Origin: Geopsychrobacter electrodiphilus DSM 16401
GTDB taxonomy: Bacteria > Desulfobacterota > Desulfuromonadia > Desulfuromonadales > Geopsychrobacteraceae
Length of the DNA: 64,000 bases
Direction of reading: 5' to 3'
Assembly: GCF_000384395.1 (NCBI RefSeq)
Contig: NZ_ARWE01000001.1
Span: 682,001-746,000, forward strand
In this document: positions 43,553 through 51,009 of the stretch, one piece after another
How positions within the stretch are numbered: the first letter of the stretch is position 1
How the letters are laid out: every line of letters begins with the position of its first letter
Notes under the pieces: generated by a model
Database searches by the model: none
Seen by the model: the letters and a program-made list of their open reading frames with translations, nothing else
What the model was told of the DNA's origin: nothing
Translations under genes and position numbers: made by a program

Positions 43553-44270
43553 AACGGCTCCTTAAAAAACAGCAAAAACAGGATCGAACGAGGTTTGTTT
43601 TGGAGTTAGTGCAGATCCACAGTGGAAAAACAGCGACAATTTTCCCTAGTGGGAATTTTACGTCGCCATCTTACCAAAGAAAAGTGAATTACTGCTAGTC
43701 AGGTGTTTAACTATAGGAATTTATTCCTATTTGTAGAGCTTATGGCTTAATTCACAAAGGTAGGATGTTTATCCTCAAGCGGAAAAAATTCTCATTCGCG
43801 TTGCATCGCCATTGAATTCTCACACTCTGCAGATGTAACGATATTCTACAAAAAAAGCCCTTGACCCACCAGTTTTCTGGCCTTAAATTCGCGCAGGTTT
43901 GTATCTGTCATCAGTCCTTTAATTTTAAAACGGAACCTTGAATGCTTGGATTTATTTTACGGCACTTCAGCTTTAATTTCACCGACAAAGTCAGCTGTCG
44001 ACTCCACTTCGGGGCGCGCCGTCTGCGTCGCATGCGCTGGCACTCGAGCCAGCTGTTTCACCGTTAACTCCGCCAGAACATCATTCCAAGCAGAAGCCAT
44101 AAAATTGAATTTTTCGGCCAGGCTTTGCGCTATTCCTAATGGAGCGGTCTACCGACTTTACGGCAGATCCCGCTCTTGCCTCGTTGTCAGGCGTTGCAGA
44201 TGCTACTGCGACTGGCGCTGGCGGTAGTCCCCCTTCCATATCGACCTCTTCTGCTTGCTTGGGTTCAATA
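43553..44270. other. long intergenic region before lemA
   Basis: About 718 bases. The right part (43960-44270) has a minus-strand frame beginning MASAWNDVLAELTVKQLA at about 44100 and ending at 43957, preceded by open sequence in another frame (MEGGLPPAPVAVASATPDN). No RBS supports either, so it may be a frameshifted small gene or chance. The left part (43553-43945) is AT-rich with one palindrome at 43713. I see no RNA gene. Confidence 0.4.
43713..43730. repeat. perfect inverted repeat ATAGGAAT-TT-ATTCCTAT
   Basis: Two perfect 8-base arms around a 2-base spacer in AT-rich intergenic DNA. The short spacer and lack of a T-run are more like a protein-binding operator than an RNA hairpin. Its target gene is not obvious. 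Confidence 0.45.
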
Positions 44271-44834
44271 CTATGAAAAATTAACCTCGACATCCTGCCG
44301 GTGCGCCGGGTTGATCTGCCATAAGGGGCGCGAGGTAAAATTAAACAGGCGCGCAACCATGACATCGGGGAACTGATCAAGTCGGGTGTTATAGATGGTT
44401 ACGGCCGAGTTTACCAGCTCGCGACGGTCGGCGATCTGATCTTCGAGTTCGGTGATGCGATTCGCCAGTTGACGGAACCCCTTGTCGGCCTTCAGGTTGG
44501 GATAGCGTTCCACCACCATGAAAAGAGATTTAAGGGTGTCGCTGAGAGCGTTCTGGGCCGCCAGTTTCTGGCTCTCAGTGTCGGCACTGTTGACTGCGGT
44601 CCGGGCCTTGATGACTGCCTCGAGGGTCGTCCGCTCATGCTGCATATAGCCTTCGCAGACCTTGATCAGTTTCGGCAGTTCATCGAAGCGCTGCTTGAGC
44701 ATGACATCGATATTGCTCCAATCGCGATCGATGCTGTTTTTCATCGACACAAAACCGTTGTAAAGCACAATGACATAGATCACAACCAGCGCAAAAAGCA
44801 GAGCCAGCACCCCAAGTACAATCCATCCGATCAT
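44271..44834 (-). CDS. lemA: LemA family membrane protein
   Basis: 187 aa. One N-terminal helix (VLALLFALVVIYVIVLYNGFV), then NSIDRDWSNIDVMLKQRFDELPKLI and the long helical LemA domain, ending ARLFNFTSRPLWQI. LemA proteins are small membrane-anchored helical proteins of unclear function, often linked to envelope stress. It lies just after the GIDE-domain gene on the same strand, a common pairing. Confidence 0.9.
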   Translation of the reverse strand: MIGWIVLGVLALLFALVVIYVIVLYNGFVSMKNSIDRDWSNIDVMLKQRFDELPKLIKVCEGYMQHERTTLEAVIKARTAVNSADTESQKLAAQNALSDTLKSLFMVVERYPNLKADKGFRQLANRITELEDQIADRRELVNSAVTIYNTRLDQFPDVMVARLFNFTSRPLWQINPAHRQDVEVNFS

Positions 44835-44895
44835 AATAATCTCCTTGTTCAGCTATGATGAGCATTCGTTGAGTTTAACAGCAGCCGCGGCGTTT

Positions 44896-46920
44896 TTATA
44901 AAGTTTTCAGCAAAAGCCAGAGGCTGACGGCACCGAATAGTGCCCCCAGCATAAAGAACAAAGTCATTGACAGTGTATATCGGCTGGTCAATTTGGCTTC
45001 GGATGCCGTTTCGGCTATGACGAAAGGGATCCCGCGGTGACAGGGTTTGCCGATCACCACCTGATCTTCCTGGCGCTTGCGTTCCTGGCTGGCGTTTAAG
45101 TCTTCACTCAGCAGTTGTTCGTCGACCTCATCACGGGCCGCCTGCCATTCTTCGGCATCAAGCTGGCCATCCCCGTTGGTATCATATCGGGCTAACTTCT
45201 GCGCGTCCTGCTTGATGCGTCGCAAGGCCTCGGCGCGCCGTTGCTGGCGTGGGGGGAGACTGCTTTTCTTGACCTGGGCCTCACCCAAAACGTAGATCTG
45301 TGCGCCGTCGTAGATCATCTCCTCGACCCACTTTTCATCAGCACTATCAGAACCACCAAAGGTCGAGCCTGCGTGATTCAAACTCTCTTCCCGGTGCCCG
45401 GCCCTAACTGTAGCGGCAGCCGGATCGACGCTCACCCTGCCCGTGTTATCTTCGAGCCAGAATGGGACGTGGCCGCTACTGGTAATGCTGCTGACAACCC
45501 AGTCGTTCTTCTGGTTCTTTCGGTAGCGGATCAGGCGGTAGTAGATGCAGGGGATGTCGGTTCGGGGTGAAAACAGGGCATATTGCCGTCGTGCGGTGCC
45601 CTGCACCTCAACCAGGCCCATGGCAATCGAACGAATCTTACTGGTCGGGGTGTTCTGCATCAGGCGCTTCAGCGTTAATAAACGAAACCCGCTGATAAGA
45701 CAGCCCGCCGCGATTAAGGCGGTCAAACTCCCCGAAGTGAAGGCTTTAGCGATCAGTGGCCCTAGCCAGCGCGGGGCCTCGCCAAATTTGGCCAGCAGGG
45801 CCAATGCTCCTATCAGCAGAAAACCGGCGATTGCGCGGGGGGTGGTCCAGACGTTGTGCTGTTGCGCGTCGGGAGGTGTCAGCAGTAGCGGAGGCGGGGC
45901 AGCAGGGGGCGTTCCATCGGTTGATCTTTTGGGCGTGAACTCCCTGCTCAGTTCGGTCATGACCTCCTGCCGGCCCGCCAGGTTGGCCGCCGCGCCCGGT
46001 GCGAGTGTACTGAGCAGTGCGGATGTGGCAGTGAGCGTCTCCGCCGCTTCCGTTTCTGCCTGCGCGGGCCCGTGCTGTGCATCGATATCCGCCTGCAACC
46101 AGGCGTAACGGGTCAAACAGCGTAGGTTTTTCTTCAACCCCTCAAGGTCAGTCCCCTTCACCGGGTTCAGCCGTGCGTGGGGGAGTGGCGAGAGGCCGAA
46201 GCGCATATCGATGCGCGACTGGCCGGCGTATTCCTGGGTTAATGCGATCAGTTGTAACAGATTTTGAGTGGCACTCAAGGTAGCGCGTTCTCCGAGCCCC
46301 TGATGATCAAACTTCCCGGGGAAGGCGCGCACCCCTGCGGTTGGACGGCCATTCTTGTCCAGCAGGTAGATATCGAGAACCGGTCGCCCCTGCAGGATGG
46401 CGCGCTGCAGCTTTTCAAGCGGCAGGCCGCTGTTGGCAGCGCCGCCGCGATAGCGATGATCGGAGAGGATCTGACCGAGGCTGCGTTCGATCAGGGCTCC
46501 CGAGAGTTCGGCCAAAAGGATCAGGACCCGACCTCCCCGGGGCAGAATCAGCTGTTTCTCGCGTCCGAAGAATGTCAGCGTCTGCGCTTGAGTCTCGAGT
46601 CTCGAAAGGAGAAAGGGGGAAAAGCTGATCGGGCTGGGGGTGACAACATGACTCAGAATGCTGTGTTGAAGGAGGCTGTGTTTGATCGCAAAAAGCTTTT
46701 CGGCTGGTCCTGTGCTTAGGAGTGCCTGGCCGGGGCCGAGTAATAACTGTCGGCAGTTATAGCTGTCGAGGCCGAAAACTGTGCCCAGATCCTTGAGCAA
46801 ATCCGGCAGACCGGGCATTGCTCGACTTTGCTGTTCGACAATGAGTAGTGTCTCTGCGGGCATGAGTCCCGGACCTGTATGATGAGAAAGAAGAATGTTC
46901 AAATTTAACGGGATATGCAA
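44896..46920 (-). CDS. GIDE-domain membrane protein with EF-hand (E3 ligase-like family)
   Basis: 674 aa (655 if the ATG at 46863 is used; neither has a strong RBS). The N-terminal 320 residues are an uncharacterised region. After a Pro-rich linker there are two helices (about 366-385, 398-420), then a GIDE-type region: VEVQGTARRQ, IPCIYYRLIRYRKN, VPFWLEDNTGRVSVDP. It continues with a Lys/Arg-rich helix, one EF-hand loop DTNGDGQLDAEEW and a C-terminal helix pair. GIDE is the domain that eukaryotic MULAN shares with bacteria; ubiquitin ligase activity is not implied. Upstream of lemA. Confidence 0.8.
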   Translation of the reverse strand: MHIPLNLNILLSHHTGPGLMPAETLLIVEQQSRAMPGLPDLLKDLGTVFGLDSYNCRQLLLGPGQALLSTGPAEKLFAIKHSLLQHSILSHVVTPSPISFSPFLLSRLETQAQTLTFFGREKQLILPRGGRVLILLAELSGALIERSLGQILSDHRYRGGAANSGLPLEKLQRAILQGRPVLDIYLLDKNGRPTAGVRAFPGKFDHQGLGERATLSATQNLLQLIALTQEYAGQSRIDMRFGLSPLPHARLNPVKGTDLEGLKKNLRCLTRYAWLQADIDAQHGPAQAETEAAETLTATSALLSTLAPGAAANLAGRQEVMTELSREFTPKRSTDGTPPAAPPPLLLTPPDAQQHNVWTTPRAIAGFLLIGALALLAKFGEAPRWLGPLIAKAFTSGSLTALIAAGCLISGFRLLTLKRLMQNTPTSKIRSIAMGLVEVQGTARRQYALFSPRTDIPCIYYRLIRYRKNQKNDWVVSSITSSGHVPFWLEDNTGRVSVDPAAATVRAGHREESLNHAGSTFGGSDSADEKWVEEMIYDGAQIYVLGEAQVKKSSLPPRQQRRAEALRRIKQDAQKLARYDTNGDGQLDAEEWQAARDEVDEQLLSEDLNASQERKRQEDQVVIGKPCHRGIPFVIAETASEAKLTSRYTLSMTLFFMLGALFGAVSLWLLLKTL

Positions 46921-46931
46921 AATCTGACAAG

Positions 46932-46967
46932 AAAAAAGGCCGCATCCTTTATTTGAGGTTGCGGCCC
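46932..46967 (-). terminator. terminator of the second ferritin-like gene
   Basis: Minus-strand stem GGCCGCAACCT with AGGATGCGGCC (two mismatched bases), followed by TTTTTTC, 28 bases after the stop at 46995. Confidence 0.85.
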
Positions 46968-46994
46968 AGGAGTCTGCAGGTTAAAAGCGAAAAA

Positions 46995-47459
46995 TCAACC
47001 GCCCATCCCGAGCATCGCCCGGTAATCTGCTTCGACCATTTCGAGGTGATGATGGGTCGAGGCAGCATTGGTCAGATAAACCTGTTTGATCTTCGGGTCA
47101 TCAATGGTCGCCGCGGTCGCCAACAGGCTTTTGGCCAGCAGATCTTCCTGCTCGATCGCCAGCTCCAGAGCCAGCCGCTCATCAAACTCATTAAGCATCG
47201 CCTTTTGCAGGGCGAGATACCAGGATGAACCCGTATCTGGCGCATCCGCCATCATAACCTCGAACGCGGGGAAATCATCCCCATTGTAGGCGTTGTAGAA
47301 AGAGCGGGCGTGCTGACGTTCCTCACGGGCAAGGATTTCAAAGGTGGCTTTAGCTTTTTCATCAAAAATTTTAGCGGCGCCCATGGTGTAGAAATCCATC
47401 GCGTCCTTTTCGGTCTGGATCGCTTTACGCAGAGCGTCTTTTAAGGTTTTGTCGTCCAT
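46995..47459 (-). CDS. ferritin-like / rubrerythrin-related diiron domain protein (copy 2)
   Basis: 154 aa four-helix protein, a paralogue of the one at 22392-22850. EERQHARSFY, TEKDAMDFYT and HHHLEMVEADYRAM give the likely iron ligands, and the C-terminal His cluster THHHLEMVE is extra. RBS AAGGAG lies 5-9 bases before the ATG. Single gene with its own terminator. Probably iron or peroxide handling; no rubredoxin domain. Confidence 0.85.
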   Translation of the reverse strand: MDDKTLKDALRKAIQTEKDAMDFYTMGAAKIFDEKAKATFEILAREERQHARSFYNAYNGDDFPAFEVMMADAPDTGSSWYLALQKAMLNEFDERLALELAIEQEDLLAKSLLATAATIDDPKIKQVYLTNAASTHHHLEMVEADYRAMLGMGG

Positions 47460-48124
47460 TCTCGGCTCCTTCTATGATCAAAATCGAACACCGCCAGAGG
47501 GCTAGGCGGCGGGGAAATACAGTTAATCAGTCAGCTAAACTGTCTACTGTATACAATTTAACACAGCGAGACCTGGTGATCCAGCCTTCTTTTTGGGCAG
47601 GAGGGCATCGCGAACTAGCGCTCTGTGGGGACGCGAAAATCGAGTTGCGTCTCGCTGTATATGCCGCTAATGGCTATCAGATTCAGGTGAATCGTCTATT
47701 CGATTCAAGGTTTCGTAGCGTAAACGACTGAAATAATCCTGATGAGAAAAATCGATAATCTTGCAATAACAGTGAAAAGGCGAGAGCTCTTTTATTCCTG
47801 GTCGTAATAGGTCCGCACCTGGATATCATCGGTACCCCCGAAAGAAATAATGTTCCGGGGTGGTTTCAATGACCAAACGCAAAAACCTTACCGGATATTT
47901 TCGACTTGAAAGCGATCTTTCTGCAACTTATGCAATTTGTTTCGGGCGAAGAAAGTGCCTTTGTAGCAAATCCTGATGACGCGGAAGATGGAGGCCAATC
48001 AAGTTCATTCCGGAGATTGCCAACTTAAAAAAATACCCTAAACTTAAACCATGAAAAGCAGCTCTGCCCTGCATTTTCTGGTGTTTCGCCACCGCCAACA
48101 ACAATTTTGCAGGAGGACATAAAG
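47460..48124. other. intergenic region between the ferritin-like gene and the ClC gene
   Basis: About 665 bases, AT-rich. It holds divergent promoters. A 9-bp hairpin with one mismatch (ACCCCCGAA at 47834-47842, TTCCGGGGT at 47853-47861) is followed by a frame of about 35 codons with no good RBS. An open frame at 47474-47731 has no family resemblance. Nothing I would call a gene. Confidence 0.5.
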
Positions 48125-49903
48125 GTGATCCATATTGCGTTCCACGCGGGCAAGCGCTGGCTGGTTGAGAGGGCGGAACTGCAGTTGACTCTACTTGCGG
48201 GGGTGGTCGGAATTGCAGCTGGGGGCGCCGCGGTGGTATTTCGGGGCCTGATCAGTCTCTTCCACAACCTGTTCTTCTCCGGGACATTTTCCTGGTCCTA
48301 TGATGCCACTCAACATACGGCTGCGAGCCCATGGGGTGCCGGAATAATTCTCATTCCGGTGGCAGGCGCGGTGCTGGTTGTTTTTCTGGTTAAAAATTTC
48401 GCGCCAGAGGCCAAAGGGCATGGCGTACCCGAGGTCATGGATGCTGTTTATTACAAAAAGAGTATCATCCGACCCAGCGTGGCCCTGATCAAATCATTAG
48501 CTTCGGCACTCTCTATTGGTTCGGGGGGCTCCATCGGTCGGGAAGGCCCAATCATCCAGATTGGGGCTGCGCTCGGCTCGGCTACCGGTCAACTCCTGCG
48601 GCTGCCCTACTGGCAGCGCTACACCCTGATCTCTGCGGGAGCCGCAAGCGGCATCGCAGCGACCTTCAATACCCCGATTGGCGGACTACTGTTTGCCATC
48701 GAACTGATCTTGCCCGAGATCAGCGCCCGCACCCTCATTCCTGTTTCTATCGCTACAGGCGCCGGAACCTTTTTCGGTAGACTCTTTTTCGGCGACACAC
48801 CTGCCTTTATAATCCCCTCACTGGTTCTGCCTGTGGCCCACAAAACCAGTCTCGCGGAATTTACCGCCTATGCATTCCTGGGTGTTCTCCTCGGTCTGGT
48901 CGCGACTCTCTACATTCGCTCGATTTACCGCTTTGAAGACTTTTTTGACAGCCTGCCGGGCACTTACTATACGCGGCACATGAGCGGCATGCTGTGTGTG
49001 GGTCTGATGATGTATCTCTGCCTGCGCTTCAGCGGGCACTACTACATTGAAGGCGTTGGATATGCAACAGTACAAGACATGTTGTCGGCAACCCTACAAC
49101 AACCCTATTTTTTATTATTCCTGCTCTTCGCTAAATTGCTGGCGACCTCCCTCACCCTTGGTTCTGGCGCTTCGGGAGGCGTTTTTTCACCTTCCCTGTT
49201 TATGGGGGCGGCTCTCGGCACCGGGTACGGGCTCCTTCTGAATGACTGGTTTCCTGCCCTGAATCTCAATGTGCAAGGTCTTGCAGTCGTCGGAATGGCA
49301 GGACTGGTGGGGGGCGCCACCGGGGCCGTCATGACGGCGGTCGTGATGATTTTCGAAATGACGCGGGATTACAACGTCATCATTCCCCTTATGATCTGCG
49401 TTTCCATTGCCTATGGTGTGCGTCGGATTTTGCTCAGCGAAAGCATCTACACGATGAAACTTAGCCGCCGCGGCCATCGTATTCCCCAAGTACTGCAAAC
49501 CTCCTGGTGCATTTCCGCACGGGCCAGTGATGTCGCAATGTCCCCACTCCTTATCGCTAATCCTCATGAGGACTGGACTGCGCTACGCAAGTGGCAACAG
49601 CCAGCCGACGGACAACCATATATCGTCGTACTTGAGGGACAGAAAATTGTGAAGGTGCTTGATCCGCAACCACCAGGTCAGGGAGAACCAAACGAGGAGC
49701 GTGAAACCACTTTTATGCTGGCGACGGCTGATGACCTATTGCTGGATCTTCTCGCCGAGCTTGAGGAGACGGGATCTGATGTGGCTGTAGTCGTCAGGCC
49801 GGACGGGGAATTGGATAGTCCTGGAAATATTCTCGGGATTTTAGCGTTTAGCACAATCATCAAGGAATTTAACGGGGCAAACAGCTCATTTGATACACTC
49901 TAA
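48125..49903 (+). CDS. ClC family chloride channel / H+ antiporter with C-terminal regulatory region
   Basis: 592 aa from GTG 48125, which has AGGAGG 8 bases upstream. The ion-pathway motifs are present: KGHGVPEVM (GxGIPE-like), GSGGSIGREGPIIQIG with the gating Glu, and GASGGVFSPSLFMGAALG. About twelve helices up to residue 440, then about 140 residues of soluble C-terminus that may be CBS-like. Exchanges chloride and protons or conducts chloride; used in acid resistance or ion balance. Stands alone. Confidence 0.92.
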   Translation: MIHIAFHAGKRWLVERAELQLTLLAGVVGIAAGGAAVVFRGLISLFHNLFFSGTFSWSYDATQHTAASPWGAGIILIPVAGAVLVVFLVKNFAPEAKGHGVPEVMDAVYYKKSIIRPSVALIKSLASALSIGSGGSIGREGPIIQIGAALGSATGQLLRLPYWQRYTLISAGAASGIAATFNTPIGGLLFAIELILPEISARTLIPVSIATGAGTFFGRLFFGDTPAFIIPSLVLPVAHKTSLAEFTAYAFLGVLLGLVATLYIRSIYRFEDFFDSLPGTYYTRHMSGMLCVGLMMYLCLRFSGHYYIEGVGYATVQDMLSATLQQPYFLLFLLFAKLLATSLTLGSGASGGVFSPSLFMGAALGTGYGLLLNDWFPALNLNVQGLAVVGMAGLVGGATGAVMTAVVMIFEMTRDYNVIIPLMICVSIAYGVRRILLSESIYTMKLSRRGHRIPQVLQTSWCISARASDVAMSPLLIANPHEDWTALRKWQQPADGQPYIVVLEGQKIVKVLDPQPPGQGEPNEERETTFMLATADDLLLDLLAELEETGSDVAVVVRPDGELDSPGNILGILAFSTIIKEFNGANSSFDTL

Positions 49904-50063
49904 ACCCATCGACAATAGAACTCTGGAAATAGTTGCCTTGTGTTTCGTCGGGAGGGGCAATGTGGGTTGCGGCGAAATCCACTTGGGCCAAGGCATCTGA
50001 AGTAGATACCGGCCCGAAGAATATTCTTAAAGATGATAGTAGATATGTCTTTTTAACTGATCT

Positions 50064-50615
50064 TCAAATGTCATCTGCAGGTGCCTGCGCCCAGGGTGGA
50101 TCTAAGCGGAGGATCTTGTCATAGACAGGACAACTCTGCTGATGAGCGCCAGGTAGGTAGCCGGTGCTCATCAAAAATTCACCGGTAATTTCGCCGCCAG
50201 TGAAGCAAAATGTCCATTTGAAGAGCTTAACCCATTCTGGCTTGGGAAGAGGATGATGGAACTCTAGCCAGGAGCCGAAACTGCCGAACTCATGACGGAT
50301 CTTAACCAGTCTGCGAGCATTTTCGATGGCGGCATCAATCTTGAGGCGGTTACGGATAATCCCGGCATCGGCCAGCAGTCGCTGCCGTTCTGTTTCTCCG
50401 TAGCCGGCGATCCGGTTGATGTCGAAACCCTCAAATGCGCTGCGAAAGTTATCCTTCTTCTTTAGAATCGTCAGCCATGACAGTCCTGCCTGATTAATTT
50501 CGAGCACAAGTCGTTCAAACAAGAGATGATCGGCGCCCAGCGGGAAACCATATTCATTCTCATGGTAAGGTCCGTGCCACTGATGGCCCGGTGCCATTTC
50601 GCAATAACTGCTCAT
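50064..50615 (-). CDS. tag: DNA-3-methyladenine glycosylase I
   Basis: 183 aa HhH-family enzyme that removes 3-methyladenine from DNA. WHGPYHENEYGFPLGADHLLFERLVLEINQAGLSW is the Tag signature, and the late WTFCFTGGEITGEFLMSTGYLPGAH gives the zinc-binding and base-recognition end. The N-terminus is MSSYCEMAPG, shorter than the usual MxRCxW. Isolated gene, RBS AGGAGACC-like, on the minus strand. Confidence 0.92.
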   Translation of the reverse strand: MSSYCEMAPGHQWHGPYHENEYGFPLGADHLLFERLVLEINQAGLSWLTILKKKDNFRSAFEGFDINRIAGYGETERQRLLADAGIIRNRLKIDAAIENARRLVKIRHEFGSFGSWLEFHHPLPKPEWVKLFKWTFCFTGGEITGEFLMSTGYLPGAHQQSCPVYDKILRLDPPWAQAPADDI

Positions 50616-50769
50616 GAGGTCTCCTTTTTTTCAATTTGGGAGGAGTTAGTTGATTATAAACCATGCTGTTGATGCCCATGGACTTTTTCAATAAATAACT
50701 GTCTATCTCCTTTCATAGGGGGATTTGTGATATAGTTGATTCAACCCAAACGCAAAGGAGGAAGACGAT

Positions 50770-50832
50770 ATGCCAGTCTCTGAGCCACCGGACCAGATGG
50801 GATTAAGAGCGTTAAAAATCAACGATCAATGA
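50770..50832 (+). CDS. possible small peptide gene with strong RBS
   Basis: 20 codons, MPVSEPPDQMGLRALKINDQ, starting 8 bases after AAAGGAGG. Stem-loops follow the stop codon, then the terminator at 50897. It could be a leader or regulatory peptide, or simply the remnant of a longer gene: the frame continues after the stop as PGGSMPVEVPSGNTAYL. No homologue recognised, so confidence is low. Confidence 0.3.
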   Translation: MPVSEPPDQMGLRALKINDQ

Positions 50833-50893
50833 CCCGGCGGAAGCATGCCGGTTGAGGTTCCCTCTGGGAACACTGCATATTTAGATGCCCAAA

Positions 50894-50926
50894 AAGAAAG
50901 CCTCCGTTGCAATGACGGGGGCTTTC
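50894..50926. terminator. terminator at the end of the GspE-like gene
   Basis: Stem GAAAGCCTCCGT with ACGGGGGCTTTC (one G-T pair). On the minus strand it is followed by TTTCTTTTTGGG, so it should end the gspE-like transcript, whose stop is at 51010. It may also end the short plus-strand unit. Confidence 0.75.
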
Positions 50927-51009
50927 GCGCTTTTGAATTTATTATTGTATTTACTCCATCGCGGAAATTTGGTCAGGAGAGAGTCGTCATTGCTCTGTTT
51001 CTTTCCGGC

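Larger units (their letters stand above)
50616..51009. other. intergenic region between tag and the GspE-like gene
   Basis: About 394 bases with a small transcribed-looking unit on the plus strand: AAAGGAGG (50754-50761), a 20-codon frame, hairpins CCGGC/GCCGG (50833-50851) and GTTCCC/GGGAAC (50857-50871), and a terminator at 50897-50926. Left of 50700 is AT-rich without structure. No longer gene is supported. Confidence 0.5.

Noticed and set aside
47474-47731. Plus-strand frame of 85 codons after the second ferritin-like gene
   Set aside because: No ribosome site and no family resemblance; composition resembles the surrounding intergenic DNA.
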